From Thinopyrum elongatum (lineage: Eukaryota; Streptophyta; Magnoliopsida; Poales; Poaceae): a DNA stretch of 64,000 nucleotides. A model generated the notes under the pieces. The model was not told the origin of the DNA. It made no database searches and saw only the letters and a list, made by a program, of their open reading frames with translations. Positions within the stretch are counted from its first letter, which is position 1. Each line of letters starts with the position of its first letter. Position numbers and translations under genes: made by a program. The stretch lies in contig CM022298.1 in assembly GCA_011799875.1 (NCBI GenBank), positions 283,785,395 to 283,849,394 of the forward strand, read 5' to 3'. Shown piece after piece: positions 1 to 11,812 of this stretch.

Positions 1-19
1 AACAAGTACCAATACCAAT

Positions 20-1101
20 CTAACTTATAATCTTTTTAGTGTTGGCCCTAGTGTTTGTCTGGTAGAAAATATTGCAGATGACCAGCTCCCACTCCTTCTC
101 TTGCTCCAGGACCCCGAGGTGGTACTGATGCATCACCCAGTTTGTCCTTGGCTGGTTGAAGTTCCTGTTGGTGTGCAGCACCAGAACCTTTTTGCTATCC
201 GTCTGCCGGCCGTTGACCTTCACTGGCATGGTATTATTGGTCTTGTGCCACATCGTGTGCATGCCGCACTCCGACTGTATCTTGCGATGTGACTGCGTGC
301 CCCTTTTGAATTCCTTGGAGTTGCGCTGGAAGAAATGCTTGCTTAGGCCACTCAGTGCGATACCTGCAGTATTGGCGAATATAAGTTTTAGGGTAGTTGG
401 CATTTTCATAACATCTTAGGCATGTTGCAGTCACTTGCTTCACTTTTTATTTACTGTCAAATTGTAATTGCTTCACTAGGTCTGTGTCTAAAAAGAAAAA
501 TAGAGGTATAAACAAAGGAATATATTTTGTGCAAGCAGACGGTCGATCGGTGTCTCACCTGGAAGTTTCTCAGGATGGGTGTAGCATATGCCGTGCTCGC
601 TTTCGATGGTCGGTACGAACAAATCGATGAGAGGGTGAGGTCTCGCGCTGTCAGCACTCACTTTGGCCTCAAGGTGCTCGATCAGCTCGTGATCCGTGGG
701 ATCAAACTTGACGCCAGCTGGCAGCACCGGCCAATCCTTCTTGGACTTGCATCGGTTAATTCCAGTTAAATGGTACTCAACGTATGATCAATCAACTATT
801 TAAGAAAAATGATGAAAGATTTCGATACATAAGTGCTACTGCAAATCTAAAGTCCACAACACCCGAGCAAACTGGGGTCTCGGCTTCATTACTACATGCA
901 TACTCTAAAGACTTGAAAACTCACATAAAGATAGAAATCATCATACAGGGCGACGGGACGAATACTCACAAGAGCGGCCTCGCTAGTTCCTTCCTTCATG
1001 CGGCTAGTTTGAAGAGCATCCTTGTTGAGATCAACTTTTTCAGCGTCTTCCTTTTGACTACTTGCAATGAAGTATGGCAGCTCCAGTAGTTCATTGCTCA
1101 T
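20..1101 (-). CDS. NAC-domain transcription factor, SOG1/NAC8/NAC75-like, three predicted exons
   Basis: Predicted nuclear DNA-binding regulator. Predicted exon 1 is 1101-970 (44 codons from ATG, ending at donor GTGAGT, phase 0). Exon 2 is 745-559 and holds the start of the NAC domain ([19 protein letters not shown], then [10 protein letters not shown] and [12 protein letters not shown]). The intron 558-364 runs from GTGAGA to TGCAG, and exon 3 starts at 363 with GLSKHFF, then [13 protein letters not shown] and [11 protein letters not shown], ending with IFYQT. The exon 2-3 junction joins in frame and restores the family's PG-x4-GLSKHFF block. An in-frame TAG lies at 20-22, so the product would be little more than the NAC domain (about 220 residues); a further intron or exons beyond the window edge are possible. 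Exon 1 is supported only by splice signals and phase. Substitutions in normally conserved places suggest a diverged or decaying copy. A 24-kb retroelement nest begins 116 bp upstream of the ATG. Confidence 0.65.
364..558 (-). other. Intron inside the NAC domain
   Basis: On the minus strand the 195-bp gap begins GTGAGA after CTTCCAG and ends TACTGCAG before GTATCGCA. Splicing leaves the reading frame open and rejoins NAC subdomains B and C. Confidence 0.75.
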
Positions 1102-1212
1102 CGTACCAACTGGATTGGAACAAGGCGGTGGCTGGGAGGCGGGGAGACCGGGAGAGAATGGGAGAGTTATTTTGTAGAGAATGGGAGAGTGTTGTTGTAC
1201 TACCAAAGGGGT
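1102..1212. other. Residual 5' flank of the NAC gene
   Basis: This short stretch lies between the predicted start codon and the target-site duplication of the Copia element. It holds two copies of the purine-rich string GAATGGGAGAG and no recognisable TATA box. The rest of the ancestral promoter resumes at 25194. Confidence 0.5.
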
Positions 1213-1217
1213 GAGGC
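1213..1217. repeat. Target-site duplication GAGGC (left copy)
   Basis: GAGGC directly precedes the LTR and recurs at 25189-25193 directly after the other LTR. This shows both ends come from one integration event. Confidence 0.9.
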
Positions 1218-2795
1218 TGTAGGATCGAAAGTATGTCTAGAGGGGGGTGATTAGACTACTTGACCAAATAAAAATCTAACCTTTTTCCAATATTAGTTGT
1301 GGGCAGATTTTAGCAATTAGCACAAGTCAAGTAGTCAACCTACACAAGCAATTCTAAGAGTGTAGCAAAGGAAAGTAAAACATTGCATATGAAGGTAAAG
1401 GGAAGAGTTTGGAGAAGGCAAACGCAATGGAGACACGAAGATTTTTGGCATGGTTCCGATAGGTGGTGCTATCGTACATCCATGTTGATGGAGATTTCAA
1501 CCCATGAAGGGTAACGGTTGCGCGAGTCCACGGAGGGCTCCACCCACGAAGGGTCCATGAAGAAGCAACTTTGTCTATCCCACCATGGCCATCGCCCATG
1601 AAGGACTTGCCTCACTCGAGTAGATTTTCATGAAGTAGGCAATCTCCTTGCCCTTACAAACTTCTTGGTTCAACTTCACATCTTGACGGAGGCTCCCAAG
1701 CGACACCTAACCAATCTAGGAGACACCACTCTCCAAAGGTAATAAAATGGTGTGTTGATGATGAACTCCTTGCTCTTGTGCTTCAAATGATAGTCTCCCC
1801 AACACTCAACTCTCTCTCATAGATTTGGATATGGTGGAAAGATGATTTGAGCGGAAAGCAACTTGGGGAAGGCTAGAAATCAAGATTCTTGTGGTAGGAT
1901 TGGAATATCTTGATCTCAACACATGAGTAGGTGGTTCTCTCTCAGAAAGTGTATGGTGAAAGTGTAGGCAAGTTCTGATGGCTCTCTCACAAATGGAGAG
2001 AGGGGTGGAGGGGTATATATAGCCTCCACACAAAATCCAACCATTACACACATTTGACCCATCTCGGTGAGCCCGAATAGCTAAACTCGGTGGCACCGAT
2101 GAGTTCAAAAATGTGAACATTAGGAATCTTGGTGGGACAGACTGGAACAACTCGGTGGGACCGATGTGCTTGGGCTTAGGGTAAACCTCATCTTGCTGGC
2201 GCCGATTCCATCAACTCGGTGAGACCGAAGTGAAGCAATAGGGCAACAGAGAATTGGTCAAGCCATCTTGGTGAGACTGATTGCAATTTCGGTGAGACCG
2301 AAATAATTGCAACTGATAACAGTGAGTTGGCAAGGCCATCTTGGTGAGACCGAGATCCGTATCGGTGTGACCGAACTGTTAGGGTTTCTGGCAGTAGCTA
2401 TGTCATATGAACTTGGTGGCGCCGAATAGAAAGAATCGGTGGGGCCGAGTTGGAGTTTAGGGTTTTGACATATTTGGATGGAGAAAGTGGTTGAGGGTTT
2501 TGGAGCGATATCAATAAGCATTTGAGCAAGCAAGCCATTAAGCAACACCTCATCCCCTTTTAATAGTATTGGCTTTCCTATGGACTCAATGTGATCTTGG
2601 ATCAATAAAACAAAGATGAAGAGTCTTGAACTTTTGCCAATATATGTCCTTAGCATTTTGAGGGGTCCACATTTCTAGTCCATGCCATGCCATTCATTGA
2701 ACTTCCTGAAATATTTATCTTGAATCGATCTTAGTTCAATGAGCTATATGTTGTTATGAATTACAAAAACCACCTGGGGATTAGTTGCACTTTCA
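1218..2795 (-). repeat. 3' LTR of the Copia element
   Basis: This 1578-bp LTR pairs with 23613-25188 (1576 bp). From about 2060 to 2460 it carries many short imperfect palindromes of the type tCGGTGnnnCCGa. Confidence 0.9.
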
Positions 2796-2811
2796 ATCTC
2801 CCCCTTTTTGG
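2796..2811 (-). other. Polypurine tract of the Copia element
   Basis: On the minus strand this reads CCAAAAAGGGGGAGAT directly before the LTR start TGAAAGTGC, as expected for the plus-strand primer site of a minus-oriented element. Confidence 0.8.
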
Positions 2812-3367
2812 TAATTGATGACAACATATAGATCAAAGCTTCGACAAATGATAAAATGAATGAAATACATCGTCACTTTGAGAAGTATGCGATAAGCAAG
2901 AACTCCCCCTAAATTTGTGTATTAATTAAAATTTGCATTTGAATGCAAATGCACAATCGATTAGGATCATGGGTCACTCTTCCATGTCACATACATCTTG
3001 GTGGAGCACACAAATTGATAAAAGTAAAATAACATGCACGCATCACCAAAGATACAAGTGAGAGATCATACATATACAATCATAGAGATAGGAATGTAAG
3101 CACACATTAATCATGGTATGATCAAACACATGATCACACAAGGTATCTCGCGAGCATAACACAATAAGTAGCATCAAGTAGCATCAACCAAACAAAGTAG
3201 TAAGGCAGATAAAAACCAACAAAGAAGCAAAAGACTCTCTCTCTCTCTCGAAGCTTATGATCTGTACACTTTCTCCCCCTTTGGCAACAAGTTACCAAAA
3301 AGTTTGAAAATGTATAGTGCTATACGGCACTCTAGGCACGATCTCTGGGAACTCCTGAAGGGGTCTT
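2812..3367. other. Non-coding 3' internal region of the Copia element
   Basis: AT-rich sequence between the extra ORF and the PPT. It holds a CT dinucleotide run near 3234-3249 and a second pyrimidine tract near 3271-3283 (a purine run on the element's strand). I see no gene in it. Confidence 0.6.
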
Positions 3368-5194
3368 CTAGCTTGTTGCTCCGGCGCACATAGATGGCAT
3401 TGATAGAACGGCTTCTGCAAATGCTTCAGCTGATGTCTGTTGAGCAGGTGGGGTCGACACTTGTTGTGGCACTGTGACAGTGGTGGCAGGAGTAGAGTGA
3501 GTAGGCCTAGTGATTGCAACTGGTTCAGCAGTAGACCTCTGTGCCCTTGGCACTGTCTAGAATCTGTCAGTGGTAGGTCTATCATCTTTGTCCTCAGCAT
3601 CATCTCGCAACTTCTCAACATTGGATTGAATCTCAGTGACCTTGACATCAAGATTATACATCTTATCTTCAACAATCCGTTCTAGGCTCTCCTGATTCTT
3701 GGTTAAGTTGGCCAGACTCTGCTCAATCCTTAGAGTTGCTTCTAGCCGATATGTGAGTTGATCTTGCTTGGTCTTGAGGTTGACAATTGAAGCATCTGGA
3801 GCACTTGCTGCCTTTGCTGCTTTGGCAGCCTTTGCCTTCTCAGCCTTCTCCTGGGCCTCAACTGATGTTGGATGTGAAGCATCCATCACCACTTCATTGT
3901 CCTCAAATTCTGGCCTAAGAGGTAGATGCTCTTTGTCAAGCAGATATGTGCCAGTTCTAACCTTGGAATTGATCAACATTTGAATATGTGGTGCATATCC
4001 ACATGACCTCTTTTTGTCTGCAGCTGTCCTCTTGACTGTCTCAACAATCAGACTCGCGACCTTGAACTTATGTGGTATGTCAAATAGAAGCAGCAGGTTG
4101 ATAGAATGGTCACGGATCATTCTCTCAACTCTGGACTTGAGCAACAAGGTATGCCTCAAGATGTAGTTGGTGGTGGCCAAACCAGCAAGCAAGTAATAGA
4201 TAGAACCAAACTTGTGAGTCTCTAAAGCTTTATCAGGAATGGGCTTTGTACATGTGATCCATAGTGTTATGATCCATCCTGGGTTTGCCATAGACATCTA
4301 TATCATTTTCTTCTTCTCCTAGGGCATTGATAAGAGGAGCCCACTTTGAGATCGATGACTAGTATCTGGTGCCCTCAGTCATCCGCATAATCTTCCCATC
4401 TGGATAGAAGTGTGAAGTGGAGTAAAACTGCATCACCATTTCATCATTCCACTTAGTGAGCTCTTGTCTAACAAAGGCATCAACTCCGGTCAACCTGAAG
4501 CTCTCATGAACGTGGGGGAAGTATTCCTCATTGGCATCTATGTACTTCCAATCCACCCACTTCATATCACTCACAATTAGCTTCTTATCAAGAAAAACTG
4601 TCACATAGAAGTCTTGCTGTTCTTTGGTGTGGAAATGATAATCAACAGCAGTCCTTCTCCTTGTAGCATATGGATCAGTTTTCCCCCATAGTCTCAGACC
4701 ACTGTCTGTCCTCAACTTCATGTTCTCAGCCACTGGATGTCCATCATCATGGTCTGGAATATTTGGCTTCAATTTTCTAAGCACTTGGGGCTCCTCATCT
4801 TCTTGAACTTCTGGCACTAGGGCCTTGTTCTTCCTAGTTGATCTCTTTGGAGCTATAGTTTTGGGTGTAGCAGGTGGAGCTTTGGACTTGGGCTTGGAGG
4901 GTGCACCAGTCTTAATGGCATCTGCCATTAACTTCTGAGTTTTGGCTGGGAGTGCAGCAGATTCCTCCTCATCCTCATCATCATCCCTCATCATCGATGG
5001 TCTGCCAATCACTCTGGCAATGGTTTTCTTGACTCTCTCCTTCCTCTTCTTCTTCCCATCAGCAGCTTCTCCTTCCTCTCTTGCCTCAATAGTGAACTCC
5101 GTAGTTTCTTGTGTGGCAGTTGACCTTTTGGCCTTAGACATGGGACCTCTCTTGGCAGGAGGTTTCTTTTGAAGACCTGGCATGGTGGCAGCAA
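3368..5194 (-). pseudogene. Extra ORF of the Copia element, main and C-terminal part, disrupted
   Basis: Function unknown. Large SIRE/Maximus-type Copia elements carry an additional ORF in this position, sometimes called envelope-like; no clear transmembrane segment or signal peptide is visible here, so I do not call it an envelope. The part at 5194-4359 is Lys/Glu-rich (basic, nuclear-localisation-like clusters near KKKRKERVKK) followed by a globular part with LRLWGKTDPYATRRR. The part at 4297-3557 is alpha-helical, with an Ala/Lys-rich stretch and a coiled-coil tail (IEQSLANLTKNQESLERI). The frame changes near 4245; in-frame TAGs lie at 4359-4361 and 3557-3559, and the same frame then continues to 3368. 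The N-terminal part lies at 19424-19683, beyond the inserted Tekay element. All this makes it a broken gene. Confidence 0.7.
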
Positions 5195-5199
5195 CTGCA
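5195..5199. repeat. Target-site duplication CTGCA (left copy)
   Basis: CTGCA precedes the Tekay LTR here and follows the other Tekay LTR at 19419-19423. The target was the extra ORF of the Copia element. Confidence 0.9.
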
Positions 5200-8100
5200 T
5201 GTGACGACCCCGGCTTAATCGTGCACTAACCATACACGCAAATGCACACGATCAAGCCTAAGGACTCACTTGAAGATATCACAACACAACTCTAAAACAT
5301 AAATAAAGTCATACAAGCTTTATATTACAAGCCAGGGCCTCAAGGGCTCGAATACATAGCTCGATGACATACAAGCGTCAGAGGAAGCATCAGATATCTG
5401 AGTACAGATATATTACAAAGAGAGAGAGATAAGCCTTCACAGAGGCGGGGTAAAATAAAAGCTACGATCGAAAGGCGTAGGCCTCCTGCCCTGGACCCTC
5501 CGATCCTACTCCTGGTCGTCAGACGGCTCCTCGTAGTAGTAGTACTCGCCAGGCGGGTAGTAGTATTGGTCATCGGCTAGGGCATCTAGCTCAGGGGCTC
5601 CGTCGTCTGGTGGCATCAATTGGATATGGGGGAAAAAGAAAGTAAAGCAAATGTGAGTACTCATCCGAAGTACTCAGCAAGCAAGGATCTACACTACATA
5701 TGCAACATTTTCAAAGGAATGGCTGTATATGTGGACTGGGCTGCAGAAATGCCAGAATAGAGGGGGAAAGCCTAGTCCTATCGAAGACTAGCGTCTTCAA
5801 CAATCTTCGACAGTCTTGCAGCAATAGAAGAGAACAGATGAACATAATGTAAAGTAGTAGTAGTATCATTAACCTCGACCTGAGATCCTTTCTCGACTCC
5901 CTGCGAGAAAGCAATCCCAGAGCCGTACTATCCAGTTCTCATCTCATGTCATGTTCTAGTTGTACGGATCGGGATACAACTCCGAGTATCCGTTACCGTA
6001 GGACAGGCTATCGATAGAAGTTTCTTCCCTGCAGGGGTGCACCAACTTACCCACCACGCTCGCTTAACTCCGGCCGGACACACTTTGCTGGGTCATGCCC
6101 GACCTCGGCTAAGCAACACGCCGCAACCCGACCAAATACTTAACAGAGAGGTCAGCACGCCGGACTAACCTATGCCCCCAGGGGTCTTGGGCCATCGCCC
6201 CCGACGCTCCTGCACGTTGCGTACACCGCCGGTGAGCAGACCTAGCAACCCCTTGTACAAGTGCGGTTGCGTTCCCAGTCCAACCCAGCGTGTGCCGCTC
6301 AGTCGTTGACGTCTATTAAGCTCCGACTGAAGTATACGACGCAGAACGCCCATACTATGCCCACGTGATGGTTAGTGATATTGGGCCAGAGGCCCCTCGG
6401 ATCAAATATCCAAACCGTTTAGTGGTTTAGGATCACGCGGAAACGAGCAGAGACTCATGATCGATGTGACCCCGTTGCCCCGTCTCGAGGACTTGCGGCA
6501 AGGGCGAGGAATGCCCGGCCGCGCCTCGTGTTATCTCGCGGGCACCATCCAGGTCAACCCGACTCCACATCACTTCGCATCAAGCTCGCGCGGGTACCCC
6601 TCAGGGCCGACCCGTCTTTAGTAACATGGTACAGTGTAAGTCACAGTATCAATGGTATCCGTGTGTCCAACACCAAGGGGAACCCTGAGGAATCACCCTC
6701 GATGGAATTCCCACTGATGTTACCGTCAAGGTGAACGAAGGAGGAATCACCCTCGAGGTCCACGCTTGAAGTGTTGCGCGACGATGTCGTTATCAGGGGT
6801 GGTGTAGGGGGAATCACCCTCGCTTACCACAACCGAGTAACTAACCTACAAGGTTAACATCAGAAGTGCTGACGAGGTATCACCCTCGGCACTCGACGGT
6901 AACCCAGTAGTGTCGGCAACTAAGGGGGAAGTGATGTGCGGTGCCAGGGTCTAGTCTTCAATCCCGATGAGCGGGTCTTCTGACATCCAGCGGGGCAGTC
7001 GGGATCAAGTGGGGGTCTCTGTCGTGTCTCTATCCAGCCTATACTAAGCAGTCTAGGATAACTAGTAAGGTAGCAAGGCAGGTTACAATAAACAGGCTAT
7101 GCAGCAGATATAGGAAAACGGTAGCAGTAGCAGTTCTAATGCAAGCATAAGAGAGAAGAGAATAGGCGATATTGGCATGCTCAAAATGGGGTGCTTGCCT
7201 GTTTGCTCTGGGGCAAGGGCAAGGTCTTCAGTGGTATCGTCGGGGACGTAGTCGTGCTCCTGAGCTGTGTCTGTCTCGGGAGCTACGTCAACGTCGAGGT
7301 CTACCGAGAGAGAAGAGGGGGAAGAAACAGGTAAACATAATGCAAACAAATGCAATACGGTGCGTGTGATGCTATGATGCAGTGCAGGGTTGCCTAAATA
7401 TGCATCTAAGTCATTTTAGTTATTTTTAGAATTAATCTGGGATTTATTTACCGAAGTGTGTGCACTATTCATCTGCCGGATACAGGTCCCGAGTTATGAG
7501 CTCTTCTACGTAGGGGGTTCCGACAAAGAAACGGACAGCACGATCAAACTCGTCTTGTCGTTCTGAGCAACTTTCATGTTTTAAATTTTTCGATCCGAGC
7601 TACGGTTTAAAAGATATGGATTTTTAAAGATTATTTGAATTTCTGGAATTTATTTATTTTATCAGAAAATGAATTATGACATCAGCATGATGTCATGCTG
7701 ACATCAGCGAGTCAACAGCGCTGTCCAGAGTCAAATCTGACATGTGGGTCCAGTGGGACCCACATGTCAGCCTCTGTTATTTAAACAGTGAGTTAAATTA
7801 AACTAATTTGCTAATTAACTAGGTGGGGCCCTTATGTCAGTGACTAATTAGCTTAGTTAAATTAGACTTTAATTATTAAACTGGTTAATTAGCTAGATAA
7901 CAGCAGGGGCCCCACTTGTCAGCGGCGGAGAGTGAACAGTGGCAGGCGTTGACCTGGTCAATGAAGTCAACCAGGGCCAGGGGACCCACTGGCAGCCTCA
8001 CCGAGGTGGGCCCCATGCCTGCCCAGTCAGCAGCATCGCCGGAACTGCGCCGGCGAGCGCTTCCACGGCGGTCCATCGCCGGAATGCGTCGGGAAACGCC

Positions 8101-9413
8101 CACAGTGGGCCGTTCGGCCCGTCCTCGGTCGCGTTCGAGAGCTAGGGTCGTCGTGCGTCGACTGGTGCCACTGGACCGATCGGAGATGGCCGGAGCAGGG
8201 AGCTGCGACGTCGCCGGCGGCGGGAGGCTCGGGCGAGCTATGACAACAGCAGCATGATGCGCTAACAGGCGAAATGCGAGAGGGGGCATCCTCTACGCGG
8301 CGCGGTGAAACTAACGGACATACGCCCGTGACCAAAAGGTCGCCGGAGACTCACCGGCGACGAGCTCCACGGAGGTGAGCTCGGGCGTGCGTGGAGTGGT
8401 GGCTACGGCCTTCTAGCGGCGTCGAGAGAGGGCATGGGAGAAGTAGCAGCTCACCTCGTGGCTATGAAAAGCCTTCGACAGCTTTGTAGCAGCAGGCGGT
8501 GACCGGAGATGACGGGGATCATCGGCGACCGAACGGAGGGGACGGAGAAATCCTGGCGCTGCGATGCCTCCCCGCTCCCGCTACGACCTCCAGCAGATGC
8601 GGAATATGTGGACGAAGGCGACGGGCACGTCAGCGAGGTGATTTGTCGGCCATGGCCGCGGACAGGGATGAGGCGTGGCGGCGACCGCGTCGGACGTCGA
8701 TGGATCTGGGGAGGGAAGAGCGAGGAGAAGGAGGGGAATGACGGAGGAGGTCCAGGGGAACAGCTCGGCGTCGTCCTTATCCTCCTCGGCTACTGTTTCG
8801 TCGGTGGCTGCAGCGGTGTCACGCGCTCGCCGGCGCGCGCGCGCTCGGCCAGGGGCGCGCCGACACGCATGAGGAGGGAGAAGGAACGAGCCTAGTGGGC
8901 TGGGCCTCGTGGCACTGTGCACTTAGACTAGTGCACAGTGGCCTTTACTGATTCTTTTCCTTTTCGGTTTTCTTTTTCTTTATTTCATTTATGTTCTGAT
9001 TTAGTTAGGGCACTTTTGCATTTTTGTAAAATGTGGGGCTTGGCCCAAATAATGTAATGCAATATTACCCTTCACCAAAAACTTGTTTGCGCAAAATTGG
9101 ATTCCATTTGAATTAGAAATGATTTTAAATGGATTTATAATGGCTGTTTTGGTACTGTTTCACCTTGTTTGAGTCATTTGTCAAACTCCAACTTTATATA
9201 TGATGGTTTTACAAATGTTCCTGGATTATTTGCCATTTAATGAACATTTTTCCAACAGTGTTTGATCAACTTCATATTTCACTTTTGAATTTGAGTTGAT
9301 TTTCAAAATGGAGTTGAGTTGCTTTGATTAACCTCTATGTTTAAGCACTGCAAATGAGATGACTTGGCATTATTAGCAGCTGATCACAGTGACAATTACA
9401 TAGGGGTGTTACA
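5200..9413 (-). repeat. 3' LTR of the Tekay element
   Basis: This copy holds no convincing gene; GC-rich ORFs near 7885-8922 are present on both strands and shared with the other LTR, so they are compositional. It contains a 15-bp perfect inverted repeat at 7737-7770. Confidence 0.9.
7737..7770. repeat. Perfect 15-bp inverted repeat in the Tekay LTR
   Basis: CTGACATGTGGGTCC is followed by AGTG and the exact reverse complement GGACCCACATGTCAG. The same structure is intact in the other LTR at 17780-17813. Smaller dyads (GACATCA/TGATGTC) lie just upstream. Confidence 0.85.
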
Positions 9414-9427
9414 AGTTCTCCTCCTCT
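9414..9427 (-). other. Polypurine tract of the Tekay element
   Basis: The minus strand reads AGAGGAGGAGAACT immediately before the 3' LTR. Confidence 0.8.
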
Positions 9428-9451
9428 AAAAGAAATTCTCGTCCCGAGAAT

Positions 9452-10723
9452 TTAGGAGGTAGAAGGGAAAAGTCCGGGATATTCTTCCCGAAGATAATCC
9501 TCGCGTTCCCAGGTGGCTTCATCTTCAGTGTGATTCGACCACTGCACTTTCAGGAACTTGGTCGTCTTCTGACGAGTTCAACGTTCAGCTTCGTCGAGGA
9601 TGCGAATTGGATGCTCCTTATAGGAAAGATCATCTTGTAGCTCGAGCATCTCATGATCCACTGCACGGTGCGGAGATTCCTTGAAGCACTTACGGAGTTG
9701 CGACACGTGGAAGACATCATGAGTATGGGAGAATTGCGGTGGAAACTCCAATTTATATGCCACCTGTCCATGTCTAGCCATGATGCGGAAAGGACCAATA
9801 TAGCGAGGAGCTAGCTTGCCCTTGATTCCGAAACGACGGGTGCCCTTCATTGGAGTGACACGGAGATAAGCTTGATCACCAGGTTGATAGATCACACCCC
9901 ATCGCTTACGATCTTAATTACTCTTCTGACGGTCTTGAGCTGCTTTGAGATTCTCCCGAACAATTCTGACTTGTTCTTCGGCATGCTGAATAATGTCCGG
10001 TCCAACAAGAGGTCGTTCCCTAGTTTCTGACCAATTCAGAGGGGTTCGACATTTACAACCATAAAGAACCTCAAAGGGGGCCATTTTCAAGCTGGCTTGA
10101 TAGCTGTTGTTATAAGAGAACTCGGCATACGGGAGAGATTCCTCCCATTTCTTACCGAAGGATATAACACAAGCTCGAAGCATATCTTCAAGCACTTGAT
10201 TAACGCGCTCAACTTGGCCTTGGGATTGGGGATGATAAGCTGAACTCCAGGTAATATGAGTTCCCATTGCTTTCTGGAAACTTTCCCAGAAATGGCCAGT
10301 GAAAATGCTGCCATGGTCTGAACTGATTTCCTTGGGAATACCATGGAGTGAAACAATTCTGGAGATATATAGCTCTGCTAACTGACTAGCAGTAATAGTA
10401 TCCTTAACTGGCAGAAAGTGTGCAACCTTGGAAAGTTGGTCAACGACAACAAGAATGGCATCGTGACCCTTCTGAGACTTGGGAAGACCCGTAATGAGAT
10501 CCATTTGAACCTTATCCCATTTCCACAGAGGAATAGGAAGTGGTTGAAGAATTCCAGCAGGTTTCTGATGTTCTGCTTTAACGCGACGGCACACATCACA
10601 TTCAGCAACGTACCGAGCGATATCCTGCTTCATTCTAGACCACCAGTACCTTTGACGAAGGTCACGATACATCTTAGTACTACCTGGATGGATAGACATT
10701 GGTGTATCATGGGCCTCCTTCAT
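9452..10723 (-). pseudogene. Tekay integrase with C-terminal chromodomain, broken
   Basis: Integrase would insert the element's cDNA; the chromodomain would direct it to particular chromatin. The HHCC zinc-binding part is seen as HPGSTKMYRDL then YVAECDVCRRVK; the catalytic DDE residues are in QMDLITGLPKS, SSDHGSIFTG and QGQVERVNQ. An in-frame TAA at 9914-9916 follows the core. The C-terminal part then includes GPFRIMARHGQVAYKLE and HDVFHVSQLRKC, and the chromodomain begins near HPIRILDEAER. A TGA at 9578-9580 interrupts the chromodomain, whose frame then continues through KFLKVQWSNH, ATWERED and YPGLF to TAA at 9452. The frame is the same as in gag but differs from the RNase H region upstream. 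Confidence 0.85.
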
Positions 10724-11516
10724 GACTGTCAGTCATCAGCTCGAAGCGAGGTACTACAATGCGGTCTCTGAAATATAAGGTTCCATCTTTAGCAATCGAG
10801 AAATCCCTGTACTTTTGAAGGTGAAGCTCTTTCTTCATTAGACCAATTTCGGCATCTTTAGCTTGCGCAATTTTGACAGCTTTCTCAAGATCTGGTTGTA
10901 TCACAAGGTTATTAAGAGAACCTTGCGGGACGATGCAGAGATTCAGCTTGCGCAATTCTTCATACAGCTGGGGTTGAGCTTGTTTAACCATGAGGTTGTT
11001 GCAATAAGACTTGCGGCTCAAAGCATCAGCCATCACATTAGCTTTGCCAGGAGTGTAGGAAATTCCACAGTCATAATCGGTGATTGTTTCCAACCAACGC
11101 TGCTGACGAAGATTAAGTTCCGGTTGAGTGAATAAGTACTTCAAGCTCTGATGATCGGTGTAAATCTCACACCGATTACCAAGGAGGTAATGACGCCACT
11201 GCTTCAAAGCATAAATGACAGCAGCAAGTTCGAGGTCATGCACTGGGTAATTCTCTTCATGTGGACGCAGTTGTCGCGAAGCATAAGCAATTACTCTTCG
11301 CTCTTGTATTAGGACGCAACCTAGTCCTTGGTGAGAGGCGTCGCAGAAGATCACAAAATCTTTGCGAGAGTCTGGAGGAGCAAGGACTGGGGCAGAAGTT
11401 AGCTTGTCCTTGAGGGTCTGGAAGCTTTCCTGACATTTGTCTGTCCACTCAAACTTAACGCCTTTGTGGAGCAGATTAGTCAGGGGCTTGGCAATCTTGG
11501 AGAAATTTTCGATGAA
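10707..11516 (-). pseudogene. Tekay RNase H domain and linker to integrase
   Basis: Retroviral-type RNase H removes RNA from the RNA-DNA hybrid. Visible motifs include [44 protein letters not shown] and [12 protein letters not shown], which supply the usual D, E, D, D residues. The region is open upstream to the TGA at 11517-11519. The frame ends at 10707 because of a frameshift near 10715 that returns to the integrase frame. Confidence 0.85.
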
Positions 11517-11812
11517 TCAATGACAATAACTTGCAAGCCCAAGAAAACTTCTGACTTGCTTGACATTCTTGGGAGGGGTCCAGTCAAGAATAGCCTGAAC
11601 GTGCTCCGGGTTAACTACGATACCATCCTTGGAGATGACATGTCCAAGGTAGGTTACCTCAGAAAGCCAGAATTCGCACTTAGAGTACTTGTCATATAAC
11701 TTGTGCTCTCGTAGTCTCTCCAGAACAAGACGAAGGTGCTCAGCATGTTCTTCTTTGTTCTTCAAATAAACCAGAATATCATCCAGATATACCACAACGA
11801 ATTTTCGAGGTA
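11517..11812 (-). pseudogene. Tekay reverse transcriptase palm and thumb, frameshifted
   Basis: Carries the RT active-site motif YLDD followed by connection sequence ending [13 protein letters not shown] one-base deletion near 11805-11812 shifts it out of the upstream gag-RT frame, and a TGA at 11517-11519 (a likely former CGA) cuts it off from the RNase H part. Confidence 0.85.

Noticed and set aside
3368..5194. Calling the Copia extra ORF an envelope gene
   Set aside because: No signal peptide, transmembrane segment or glycoprotein features are visible. The protein is rich in charged residues with coiled-coil parts, so the name would be unsupported.
7885..8922. Overlapping ORFs of 80-134 codons on both strands in the Tekay LTR (also at 17928-18927)
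   Set aside because: They lie in GC-rich LTR sequence, occur in both LTRs with different lengths after small indels, and overlap in several frames. No domain is recognisable.
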